DNA of 64,000 bases from Ananas comosus (lineage: Eukaryota > Streptophyta > Magnoliopsida > Poales > Bromeliaceae), in assembly GCF_001540865.1 (NCBI RefSeq), contig NC_033635.1:7623070-7687069 (forward strand). The letters are read 5' to 3'. Of the stretch, positions 1 through 10,211 are shown piece by piece. The translations under genes and the position numbers were made by a program. The notes below the pieces were generated by a model. It saw only the letters and a program-made list of their open reading frames with translations. It made no database searches and was not told where the DNA came from. Position 1 is the stretch's first letter; each line of letters starts with the position of its first letter.

Positions 1-301
1 TTTTGTAGTTGAGAGAGAGTGAGAGATTTTGTATCCATGTATAGAGACCACCTATGTACCTACTTATAGCTCTTGTATTTGGGATTTCCTATTGTTCTTA
101 CTCTATGTTTTATTTAGTGGATTTACTGTTTTATCCTTATCCCTTGTTGTAGCATTTAGACATTTATTATGCTCTGATACTTCTAGATGTCTTTTATCAT
201 TGCTGTTATTATTGTTGTTTTTAGACGCCTTATATGTTGTAGACATATGGCGGGTCTGGGCACGCGCCGGGCGGGCTCCCGCTGGGTCCCGGGGCGTGAC
301 A
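1..301 (+). mobile_element. 3' end of a gypsy LTR (truncated by window start)
   Basis: This stretch is nearly identical to the last 300 bases of the solo LTR at 33096-35612. It shares the 'tagagaccacctatgta' block, the 'gacgccttatatgt' block and the conserved tail GGCGGGTCTGGG...GGTCCCGGGGCGTGACA. It stops exactly at TGACA and is followed by unrelated sequence beginning AATAG (candidate TSD, other copy off-window). It has no coding function; the 103-residue ORF across it is chance. Confidence 0.85.
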
Positions 302-406
302 AATAGACCCCCCCATCTCTCACGAGCTTATTTTCTATAGTCCAACTGACCTAAGGTTTGCTAGGTCCACTAAGACTCAACCCTAAGCTCTGATACCAAT
401 ATAATC
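302..406 (-). mobile_element. Leader and PBS of minus-strand gypsy element alpha
   Basis: Read on the minus strand, this is the untranslated leader directly after the LTR at 407-6849. The same leader, 'gagtcttagtggacctagc', follows the 5' LTR of element B2 near 24550, which confirms what it is. The rest of the element lies left of the window. The plus-strand LTR at 1-301 is inserted into it. Confidence 0.8.
387..398 (-). promoter_or_regulatory. Primer binding site (initiator-Met tRNA)
   Basis: The minus strand reads TGGTATCAGAGC, the classic plant retrotransposon primer site complementary to the 3' end of initiator Met-tRNA. It lies 8 bases after the LTR terminus CA. It fixes the orientation (minus) and shows that 407-6849 is a 5' LTR rather than a solo LTR. 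Confidence 0.88.
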
Positions 407-779
407 TGTCACACCCCGGGACCCAGCGGAAGCCCGCCCGATGCGTGTCCAAACCTGCCATATGCTTACAACATATAAGGCATCTACAACAATAGTATAA
501 AGAAGTAAGAAAGACAAAACATCTAATGCGATATCAGAGCATACACCAACTAATTTCTAAAGATAAGTAGAATGTAAAGAGCTAAATAACTAGCATAAAC
601 CATAAAGTAAATACATTCCAAGATCCAAATACAAGGTACAAGATACACAAAAATGGTGGTATCTACACATAGGGTACAAAACTCTCACTCTCTCCAACTA
701 AAATAAAAGGAGAGATGAACCACCTAGCGTAAACACTACACCAAAAGGAGCTTTTAGCAGCAATTCAAACTGCCAGGAA

Positions 780-1165
780 AAATATGAAAAGTGCCAGGAA
801 AGAGTTTTACCGGCGATTGTTCGCGGCACTCACAAGTGCCAGCTAAAACTCCGTCGGTAAATGTTTTGCTGGCACTTCTTACAAACTGTCGGTAAATATT
901 AAATGACTGGCACCTTAAAGTGCCTAATAAAAATATATAGTGGCACTTATAAGTGCAGGGTAATTCTTTTTTTCAGCACTCACAAAAGTGCCGGCTTTTC
1001 TTTGTTTTAGCGGCAATTTTTGCTGCCAGCAAAACTTTAAGGGCACTTGCTAATGCCGGCAATAAATTTAAAATTATTACTCCCAATTAGATATTCTGAT
1101 AGAGAAAAGTGCCGGCAAAAGTATTGAATTTATCCTAACAGGAAAAGTGTCGGCAAAAGGTTGAA
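780..1165. repeat. CACTA left subterminal repeats (AGTGCC(A/G)GC motif)
   Basis: About fourteen copies of AGTGCC or its complement GGCACT occur here in both orientations, for example near 789, 823, 833, 866, 907, 919, 942, 976, 990, 1032, 1105 and 1145. Such subterminal motifs are the known binding sites of CACTA transposition proteins. A smaller set is near the right end (about 4721, 4745, 4773). Confidence 0.75.
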
Positions 1166-2036
1166 ATTTTGATGCATATCGTATATTGTAATTTGATGAA
1201 TATGGATTAATTTACACATTACCAATGAAATGATAATTTAATTAGCCAAATTAAATATATCATGTCAACACAAAATGTCATAAAAATTTAGACACATACA
1301 AACGTCGACATCGAATAAAATAAAGTACACACACAAAAAGGTAACTTTATAGAGTTTTAAGAAGTATCATATATTCAATATCCGTAATAAACAAAAAAAA
1401 AAGACTTAGTTTAGTCCCAACAACAAAACAATATCAATATTCTCCAAGTACACATTTTAATCATTGACAAAATAAAGGAAATGAAGTCTTCCAAATAGTC
1501 GATCAACAGGTTACTTCATCTTCTTAACTAATAACTAAACCTGCATTAGAAAAAAAAAAAAAAAGCCTATGAAACATAGTATACGTACTTATTCAACTGA
1601 TAATAACTTTCAGATTTTGTCAACTATTAGTTTTGATAGATATAAAGCAATGCTGTCAATGCTAACAATTTCTTAATTCAATTTTGCGAAAATGACAACA
1701 GTTCAAAACTGAAGCTAGCTAGGCATCAATAGTTCAGCTAGCTTTAGCTGAAGATTTTGTTTTTGGATTGTCAGACAACTGTTTTGCTGTGTCAAGTTGA
1801 AATTCAGAGCATCATAACTTAAGCATCAACATAACAGAGTTTTCACACTCTTTCTTCGCTTGGAGGGCAAAACAGAGATGATAGGAACAATTTTAAATAA
1901 TGCATAAACACATAAAACCTTCTAGCTAAAACATTGGATTCCATGCAGGACCTAACTCATAAACATTGAAAGCAAAGGTGTTAAATCATAACTTATGTGA
2001 AACTACATATAAAATTCAAAACAAAAGAACTCCCTT

Positions 2037-2953
2037 TCAAACTCGACAAAGGTCTCTGAGTGCCTCAGAAGGAGGAGGATTCAACTGAAATAAAAGCATA
2101 AGAAAATCATAAAATGTTTTAGAGTTTCATATCTTTCAGATGAAATTTTAGTTCAGACAGAAGAATTTATTTCTCAATGATGCCATTAAAGTTGTTTCCC
2201 AATAGTTGAAATCAAGCTAATTTCAACTAAATATATAGGGGACGAACCTAATTTAATTCTAGTAGCCTATAAGCACAAAATTATCAGTTACAGTCTCATA
2301 CATTACTTGAACTGATCTTACCTCAATTCCAGGAATGTGAAGTGTACGAAAATCACAAAAAATATACTCTCCTTGCGGAAGTTTAAAAGAAGTCTGAGGT
2401 CTAGCTGACATCCGATGCTTCAACCTCTTTTCTTCCTCGTCAAATCCAGCTATTCGTAAATTTGCCTTCTTACTGTTTTCTGAAACCTCTTCAATTTCAT
2501 TGTCAAAGACACCCATCATTCTAATGGGCTTCCCCTGCATATGTCAACAAGAACATTGCTTGCATGTAAGCATGGAAGATCCAAGCAGGATTTCGTTAAT
2601 TACCCTTATTCTTTCACAATTCTATTTTAACAAGAGCACTAACAAAGCTAATCAAGAAAATATAAGATGAAAGACCAACTACTAGAAAAGCAAAATACAA
2701 ATGCATATGGTACCTCAAAAATAGCAGCTTCTTGCAAGCTTAAAGATGAGTAAACATCAGAATACGGAGTGATCATCTTTGAACTTTTTTTCGCAGGCTG
2801 TGGAACAAGAAGTCTCATTGTTTCTGGTTTTACATTAGTTAAACCTTGTAGCTTCTCTCCGAATTCTTTAACATTCCATTTTGGATCAACCTCCACGTTC
2901 AGTTTGTTGCCCCTCCAAACAATCGGGATTTTAAGAAAGCTTTGTTCTTCCAT
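2037..2953 (-). CDS. Captured 5' fragment of a ubiquitin-like/WLM-domain metalloprotease gene
   Basis: I read three exons on the minus strand: 2953-2714, 2534-2322 and 2084-2037. They have GT..AG introns and both junctions are phase 0, giving about 166 residues. Residues 1-80 (start MEEQSFLKIPIVWRG) form a ubiquitin-like domain. Exon 2 ends LPQGEYIFCDFRTLHIPGIE and exon 3 starts LNPPPSEAL, matching my memory of plant ubiquitin/WLM (Wss1-like) proteins, which act on DNA-protein crosslinks. After EAL the frame reads six unrelated residues and a stop, so the catalytic HExxH region is absent. The first ATG fits the family start. Upstream, down to about 3900, lie a likely 5'UTR intron and leader, so genomic DNA was captured. 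It lies wholly inside the CACTA element; it is probably not functional as a protease, though a Ubl-only product is possible. Confidence 0.72.
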
Positions 2954-3900
2954 TTAAGTTCAAGACAATAACAAACAGATATGGTGATGGTGGATATTAA
3001 TATAACTTCTTTGCCTGCATATAACCATACAACAATCAGGTTAACTATTCTCCAAATACATATTAAAATTTCCACTTCCTAGCTACAGATACACTCTTAC
3101 TGTTTTACAAAATGTCATGTAACCTTCATCTCACATTTCATATATTAGGCCAGCAAAAAGAGAGAATATCATCAAAGACAAACTATGCCTTTTTCAATAT
3201 AATAGTTTACAACAAGTCAAATTAAAAGAATCCAACAAAGACTAAAGCTCAAATCGACCAAATCTATGCCTACAGATTACCCAGAAAGAACATTAATCAA
3301 TATTTCCATATCACAGATAAAAGGGAATGCAGAATTAGAAGCAGAACTCCAGTATCACCAACTGTAGACGAGATCGATCTGAGAAAAATTATGTTTTGCT
3401 TCGAAATCATATGTATGATTTCGACAATTGCGGGTCAGGGCACCGATACTGCAAAATTTCAGGTGCTGCAACATTAGTTTCTAAAAGTCGTTTATCTCCG
3501 CAATTCTAAACCATGCTTATGGTTATCTAATAGCAATCATATACGAACTGAAAGAAAATAAAAAAATAATAGAGCAGGTATCGGATTTACCTAATTGCAA
3601 CAGATCAAACAAGACAAATAAAAACTTTAGGGAAAATTACTGAATTGCTTGAAAAAAAAAAAAAGTAGCAGATGTCGAAAAGGAAACTTTTTAATGGTCG
3701 GGATCAAACAGTTCAATCACAAGTTTGGGGAAAACTCACTGGATATTCGATCGATAATCGAGGAGAAAGAAATGAATCGAGAGAGATAGGGTAAAATCTC
3801 CAAGAAACCTTAATCAATCGAAGCGAAATTAGGGTTTGCTGAGTACGATGATTGCACCTCTCCACGCAGATTCCCGCTTTTGGTGGGCTGCTACAAAGAG
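2954..3900 (-). other. Captured 5'UTR intron and leader of the WLM gene fragment
   Basis: No long frame is present. On the minus strand a pyrimidine-rich leader with 'aaccctaatttcg' (about 3850-3810) resembles a plant 5'UTR. A likely acceptor 'atatgcag' lies near 3017 just before the start-codon exon, so a 5'UTR intron of roughly 700 bases is plausible. The donor is not certain. Confidence 0.4.
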
Positions 3901-4074
3901 GCGTGCGACGCGGACCAGGTTTGTTCGATCAGTAACTACAGCATCGGCAAAGAAGATCAACAAGTGTTTGCAACATTGATGCATACATTTAGTATTAAAA
4001 AAAAAAGGGCTTCCATAGCATTGGAATTCTATGAACTTTAATCACTAGAGGAATAGAAAAATGAGAGCTAACCC

Positions 4075-4600
4075 TAAGATATCGCCACCACCTCCTCCTC
4101 CTCGTCTTCATTGTCCTCCGCGCGAACCAAACAAAACGAGAGAAGTGAGAAAGAGTGTGTGAGAGCGGGGTCGAACAAAACCCTTGTTATTGCGAAACCC
4201 TAAGATACCGTCGCCTCCTCCTCGCGAGAGAGCAGGGTTGTATGAAACCCTAGATATGGCCACCTCCTCCTTCTCTTCCTCCTCCTCGCGAGAGAGCGGG
4301 GTCGTAGGAAACCCTAGACGCCTGCACGGCACCTAGGGTCGCGAAAGAGTGTGTAAGAGCGGGGTCGCAGGCGCCTGCACGGCGGCGAAGGTGGAGGGGT
4401 CCCGGGCGCGGTCGAGGGTGATGCGGGCGTAGCGACGCGAGGATCTCCCAGGCGACGTGAGGAACCAGAGACGAAGCAGAGGAATCAGGGCGTAGAGATG
4501 CTTCGTCTTCTGGTGGCGTTCTGGTTGGGGAGTGGAGGAGAGATCTAGGGCGCGCGGACGAGAGACCTAGGGCGCGCGGCGTAAGGGTTTTTTTTTTTTT
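4075..4600. repeat. GC-rich imperfect repeats in the CACTA right arm
   Basis: The segment has at least three diverged copies of a unit containing 'cctcctcctcgcgagagag', then 'gggtcgta', then 'gaaaccctag' (near 4080-4200, 4202-4255 and 4259-4320), followed by a GC-rich stretch to 4600. Composition differs sharply from the AT-rich left arm. It contains no credible gene; minus-strand frames are low-complexity. Confidence 0.6.
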
Positions 4601-6489
4601 TGCCTTGGGCGTGAAGCTAAATTTTTCCTCTTGCTCATAACCCGGCGCTTTTTTTGGGCAAAATTTCAATATGACCAAAGATGGATTTTGGTGTACTTAA
4701 TTAAGGGCAGTTATTTAAAAGTGCCCTTAATTACTAACTATTAGTGGCATTTTGTACAAAAGCCATTAAAAAAGTGCCACCAAAGATGGATTTTGGTGTA
4801 GTGAAAGCACCTCGCTATCTAGCTAGAGGCAACACTCTTGCCGCGGTCCCTAACCTCTCATGACAAAAATAACAATACAATGAGAATGAGAACTATTAGT
4901 CAATAGTTCCCAGTGGGTAAGCCGCCGACATCAGTGAAATACACCACTAGGTCATGGAGGCATAAGTAGTGTAATTTTAACATTTAACTATAATAAGAAG
5001 CATGTATATTAAGCATGAAGTAAAACTTACTAAACTACTATACCTCTACTTAGCATGAAGTTCCACATGTATAAGTGCCATTCTAACATGAGTGTGCATG
5101 TACAACTAGTATGATGTCCACATGTATAACTAGTATAATGTCCACATTTTATTTTTGTTCAACATTGTTCCAATCAAGTAGGACCTACTCAAGTGTAGTC
5201 TGGCTTACGCCGTGCTTAATGGCCCCGTGGTAGTCAACATTCCCACTTTAGGAACGAGCCTCCCCCACGACATCCCATTTCGGCGCCCAATCCCGCACGG
5301 GCGAGCTTGTGTCGCGTTGGCTATCTCCGAAGTGCCGGCTTGTGGGGAGTGACTCTCACAAGTATGTGCGAATGAGCACAATGGGAAGCAAGCAAAATCA
5401 TTTATCTCAAGTCCATAGTCGTCATGTCTAAAATATAGTATAAAAGCTAATGACCCAATGGTCTATTGCTATGTCATCAAGTAAGAGTTTAACCATTTAC
5501 TAAGTTGAATGCCACTTTATGACATTAATGTTCACTATGTCGAACATGAGTTCTACGTCCAAAAGCATGTTATACTTGTCATTTCCACTACATGAAACAT
5601 GATTTCTAGCCATATAAATGAATGCCATCGCATATACAATTAACACATACTCTTCTCTCTACTCCATAGAAGTCATGATTCATGATACATGTCATATACA
5701 TTTTATGCATTCAAAAATTCACATATGCTCTATCTAGCATGAATATGCAAGATTTTCTATTTTTACAATAAAGAATATAATATAGAGGGAGTTCACCCAT
5801 TTCGGTGAGGTCAAACCCACCGAATACTATTCGAATCTCCTTCGTTTGCGCGAACGAGGATGCCCACTAGTCTCCTAGCTCCCTAACAAAGATTCTAAGA
5901 GGATTAGGGGTTTCGAGCGAACACCCCACAAGATCATCTTTAACCAACCCATAAAGAGGTCAAAATTTACCTTGTATGGTGTAGAACTCCTCCAAACTCC
6001 AAATAAAAGCTAGAATACTTCTAATCCACCATAAAAGGATGTTCTACACCCATCAATTTAAATCCAATAGCTACAAATCAAAAACCCTCAAATAAAATCC
6101 TAGATTTCTCATATCTAGGTTTTCATTAGAAAAGTTCCACAAAAGATGAACTAAAGAAAAGATCAAGGCTACTAACCTCTCTCGAAGCTCCAAACCTAGT
6201 TAGAAAGGTGCTAGGGTTGAAGTTCTATCCTCAAACAAGCTCTAATCCAAGCTCCAAGGCTTCTCCAATGGTGGGAAAACCACCAACATGCAAAGAGAAG
6301 CAAAGTGGAGAGATCAAACCTCAAAATCCAAAGCAAAAGAGAGGAAAAAAGCAAAGGAAAATGAAGAGGAAACCCATATCTTCTCCTCTTTGGTTGTAGC
6401 ACGAAAAGCCCGAGCCAACGGGTGTGGGGTTATATAATGTGTTGCAACAATTATGAAAAGAACCCTAAAAAATCTGCAGTTTGCGGACT

Positions 6490-6660
6490 GCACTGCGTAC
6501 CGATACGCAGGCTGGAGTTCCGGTACCACGCAGCCGAGGGCGTAAACCTGAGCCTCGGTCAAGCGAGAGAATATACATGGTACCGATACCCTCACGATGT
6601 CATACCGGTACCAGGTCCAGTACTGGTACTCGTACAATGCAGTACCGGTACTCTGCCTCG
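6490..6660. promoter_or_regulatory. LTR palindrome cluster, GTACCGGTAC type
   Basis: Copies and near-copies of GTACCGGTAC occur (for example 'accggtacc' near 6605, 'agtactggtact' near 6620, 'agtaccggtact' near 6641). They lie upstream, on the minus strand, of the TATATAA box. This is the same LTR position that holds GGGACCGGTCCC in other LTRs. Confidence 0.7.
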
Positions 6661-8548
6661 TAGAGCTCAACCCGAGAGTATCCCAAAACTTGCAATTTAG
6701 AGATTTTGGTGCAAAGTACTCATCCTCGCTTCTTGAGACGCGAGTAATAGGTCGGGACACAGTTAACAACCCTCCAGAAAACCCGATAAAGCTCAGAACA
6801 CTAATCGAACACTCGAACCTTGCAATTTGCTAAAGTTCAGTGCGCTACAGGTTAAGAATGAATTGGGTCAAGAGTGCGTGTCACACCCCGAGGCCGCCTA
6901 TTTGGTCGGTTTGGGCATGTCAACAGACGCCGAACGGAAAACACCTCCCCTGTTCGCTCAAGGCTCAACACAATATCAACATGTATATAATTTTGCGCAA
7001 GCGGAAAACATACATATACATGGCTTGCACGAAGGCAAGCAACAACCAAAGTGAAAGTTCTACAACTATTTCATACATACAAATATCATAATTACTTTTA
7101 ACCACATACAAGCATAATACAACTACTCACATTCTTTTCTTTCATTTATACATCACATGTCCTCAAAACATAAACCCTTTATGCGTTTACATCATTTATA
7201 CAACTATACAACTATGTTCATCATATACAAAAGATGACATATGTAGGGTATGAACTATACTCGGGTAGTCGCTATCTAGGGTGCGATACCCTTGCCACGG
7301 TCCTCGACCGGCTTGCTTGGCCTCGGCTCTGTAAAAATAGTGGGGTGAGAACTAAAAGAAAGTTCCCAGTGGGTTCGGCTGCCGACCCCGCCGACTTTTC
7401 CACTAGGTCTAAACCAGGCATAGTTAGAAGAAGCAGATAGATAGATAATCATTCTAAACAAATGCAGCTAATATGCCTGAATAAGAGTGCTAACAATATA
7501 TGATGCTCATGATGCATGACAATATCCATTTCAATACCCAATCCTCCCGTCTAACCCGAAGGTTTCGCCCCAAAACTCACTAACCAAATCCCTGCTATCG
7601 GGGAGATACTCCTACAACTCGACGGGACCGTCCTCTGGGAAAACTACAACTAGTGATGACTACTCCGGAGCTCATTGCCTGAGGGGAAGTCATTGCCCTC
7701 AAGCCAAGACTTACAGGTGAGTATGATCCAATCCACAACCCTAAGGATGCCATGTTCACTAAGAGGATGCTATGTTCACTAATGCCACTACACATAAGTG
7801 TTCCATTCTCATTCTTTAGCATTTTTTATGCTCACTAATACCACAAGATACTATTTCACTCACTTGTCACAATGTCACCATGTTCTTTACCTCAACTAGG
7901 TTCATATCTCAATTCATTCATATATAGGGTTCACAAGCATATAGGTTCATAAGCATAATACACATGTCTCATAACCAACTCATATGCATCTTTATACTCA
8001 AAAGCATGCAAGATATATCACCATGTTGTCATTTCGCCATTTAAACCCTACAATGCATGAATCCTACATATACATACATGCTCAAAAGGTGACATTTAGA
8101 TATAAAAGGAGATTCGATGATTTCGGATAGCACCACCCACCTCGTAGGTATGCCGGAAAGCTACGATTCAACTTTGGTGATTTATGATCGCCAACTCCCC
8201 TCAACCACGGCAAACGAAGACGAAACGAGGTTTTTCCTCAATATCTTGGCGTAGACTTAACGGAATCTCGATCTGAGTTTCCCAACGCGTCGGTTTTCTC
8301 ACCGAGTAGGGCTACAAGAGATCAAATCCTAGTTAGACCTCAACTTTACAAAAGCCCTAAACACAACCCTAGGGTGTAATATACTGAAATCTCGGTAAAC
8401 GAATATCAAACTTTAGTAAAAAATGACCAAAGTGCGAGGTTGGTACGCTTCGAAAAGGCCGAAGGCGTCAAAAAGGATAAAAGTGCATTGTTGGGGATCT
8501 TCGAGAGCTAGAGAATTAAAAATCTGCAAACTGCAGTTTTTGAGCTCT

Positions 8549-8916
8549 CGGGGACCGGTCCCTGGTGGGAGAGACCGGTCCCCGTACGCGTATTGGGCTG
8601 AGCAGAAAGTTCTGCGCGTAGCCTGGCTCTCGGGGACCGATCCCCGTAGGTGTGAAAATTGTGAAAACGGCTAAGTATTGGAAAACTAGCTCTCGGGGAC
8701 CGGTCCCAGGTGGGAGAGACCCATCCCCGTGCGTGTAAAATCCCAGAAGTGAGAAAATTGGCTAAGTCCTGAGAGTTTTGCTCTCGGGGACCGGTCCCTG
8801 CGGGGAGAGACCGGTCCCCGTGAGACCGGTCCCTCAGTGTGAGACCGGACCCCGGCTGCGTAAACTGCAAGAGTGCTCTCGGGGACCGGTCCCCTGCTAG
8901 AGAGACCAGTCCCCGT
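8549..8916. promoter_or_regulatory. LTR palindrome cluster, GGGACCGGTCCC type
   Basis: About eleven copies of GGGACCGGTCCC or close variants occur (for example 8551-8562, 8572-8583, 8697, 8787, 8808, 8822, 8880). They often come as pairs about 10 bases apart, so each pair can also fold as one hairpin, CGGGGACCGGTC / GACCGGTCCCCG. The cluster is 175-540 bases into the LTR, upstream of the CT-rich tract. Confidence 0.85.
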
Positions 8917-9856
8917 GCCTGAAAAATGCCCAGTCTGGGCAGTGCATAGAGTTGAAAGTTGAGGGGCCTAAATGCATTTATGCATCTAATGGGTTATGTT
9001 ATGGGGTATGAGAGCTCTTTCCTCTCATCCTCTCCCTCTCACACCTTCTCATATCTCTCTCTTTCTATAAGAAGGAGAAGAAGAAGAAGAAAAAGAAGAA
9101 GAAAGAGAAAACGAAGAAGAAGGAGAAGAAGGTGGAGAAGAAGGCAAAGGAGTGAAGTAACTCCCTCTCCTTCATCATTAGCTTGAGGAAAGGAAACCTT
9201 TGAGGTAAGCTTCTTTCCCCTCTCATGGTAGAACCCTAAGTAGGTTTTTGAATGACCTAAGGATGGTTTTAATGGAACCTCTAGATGATATGGAGCTTTC
9301 TTTTGCTTCCCTAAGAGATCAAAACAAGAGTTTTGTATGTATGTTGAAGCTAGGGCACCCAAATTGGGGCTTTTGCATCGGAGGGGTTTAGATCAAAATT
9401 GATAGTATAGAAACCTAATTGGGGGTATTCCCGACTCGTTCGTGCGTTCGGTTTGACGTTACGAAAAGACTATGCGAAGTTATGAGCAAAAAGCCTAATT
9501 TGGCTTCGTTTTGGCACAGGCAAGGAAATAGGCGGCTAAAAATCGTGAAATTCGAACCCGAGCACCTTAGCAAGCCTACGAGGTGCGTGGTGCTTTCCAA
9601 ACTCTTTGAAATTCCTTTTATGTCTATGTGTCACTCATTGAGCATACATATATGTATTGTTGCATGCATTTTAGGGTGAATGAGATGATGTTTATGTGAA
9701 TGTTTGCATGTTGTGAGTATAAATGCATTATGAGTTGGTTGAGAACCTAAGAACCCTATATATGCATGAGATGTAACATAAAAACCTAGTTGAGGTAAGA
9801 GGACAAATGTGACACTATGACATGTAGATTGAGTGGCATTAGTAAATGCAAAGATG

Positions 9857-10158
9857 ACACTAGAGTTAGTGTGTGTGGCAATAAAAAGGATAATGAATGC
9901 TAAAGTATTTGAACACTAGAGTTAGTGTGTGGCATCAAAGAGAACAAGTGTGGCATAAAGAACAACAAAACTAGAGTTAGCAACAAATGTGGCATAAAGA
10001 ACACTAGAGTTAGTGTAATAACATGATTGAAAACAAAGAATGTAAAGAACTTGAGATTGAGACACAATGGCATACAACCTTAGAGCTAAGGGTCATTTGT
10101 GCATAATTTCCTTATAGTTAAGGAACGGATTGAACTTGACATTCTTAGAGTTAAGAAT
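9857..10158 (+). repeat. Array of mini-hairpins with constant GAGT/GAGC loop
   Basis: Stems change but the loop is kept: ACACTA-GAGT-TAGTGT at 9857-9872, 9913-9928 and 10001-10016; CTA-GAGT-TAG at 9971-9980; CCTTA-GAGC-TAAGG at 10078-10091; TTCCTTA-TAGT-TAAGGAA at 10108-10125; ATTCTTA-GAGT-TAAGAAT at 10141-10158. The same kind of array is at 37336-37745 in another LTR of the family. Confidence 0.75.
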
Positions 10159-10183
10159 TGGATCATACTCGCTTTAAGTCCTT

Positions 10184-10211
10184 GCTCGAGGGTGGTAGCT
10201 CTCCCTCGAGC
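10184..10211 (+). other. Conserved LTR hairpin (GCTCGAGGG / CCCTCGAGC)
   Basis: A perfect 9-bp stem has a 10-base loop (10193-10202, containing GGTAGCTC), followed by a CTC-TAGAG/CTCCGGAG-type short palindrome. The homologous hairpin at 41026-41053 has GCTTGAGGA / TCCTCAAGC with the same loop length, so two base pairs changed on both arms. Confidence 0.7.

Larger units (their letters stand above)
734..4803. mobile_element. Non-autonomous CACTA (En/Spm) transposon carrying a captured gene fragment
   Basis: The element begins CACTACACCAAAA (734-746), ends with the inverse TTTTGGTGTAGTG (4791-4803), and is flanked by a 3-bp target duplication AAA (731-733 and 4804-4806). CACTA termini with a 3-bp TSD define this superfamily. 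Removing it restores the LTR text 'cctagcgtaaagcacctcgc', matching the intact relative near 12553. Subterminal AGTGCC-type repeats lie at both ends. I see no transposase (TNPD/TNPA-like) reading frame, so it would need a helper. The interior holds a gene fragment with real splice sites (2037-2953, minus). Confidence 0.9.
407..6849 (-). mobile_element. 5' LTR of gypsy element alpha, split by a CACTA transposon
   Basis: On the plus strand it runs from TGTCACACCCCGGG (407) to GCGCTACA (6849), i.e. TGTAGCGCACTG...GTGTGACA on its own strand. Bases 734-4806 are a CACTA insertion plus one TSD copy, so the LTR itself is about 2.37 kb. Its U3 holds the GTACCGGTAC-type palindrome cluster (6490-6660) and a TATATAA box on the minus strand near 6430-6437. 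The conserved CTTGTG...CACAAG hairpin lies near 5338-5372. The 5-bp flank at the outer end is GGTTA; its partner is off-window. Confidence 0.82.

Noticed and set aside
29..340. 103-residue frame with hydrophobic segments
   Set aside because: It lies in an LTR end that recurs at 35340-35612 without a conserved frame; hydrophobicity comes from T-rich DNA.
4250..4678. 142-codon GC-rich frame on the minus strand
   Set aside because: It covers imperfect repeats in the CACTA arm, with no motif and low-complexity composition.
8423..8870. Arginine/proline-rich reading frames rich in DRS and GPVP motifs (also near 15082-15516, 21942-22253, 29645-30256, 33011-33490, 36086-36446, 43256-43692)
   Set aside because: They are translations of the GGGACCGGTCCC palindromes; being palindromic, they stay open on both strands. 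They begin and end inside LTRs with no family match.
9039..9362. Lysine/arginine- or leucine-rich frames over GAAGAAG tracts (also 22241-22475, 33501-33738, 36440-36724)
   Set aside because: Low-complexity purine/pyrimidine runs in LTR leaders, in both strands, without conserved starts.
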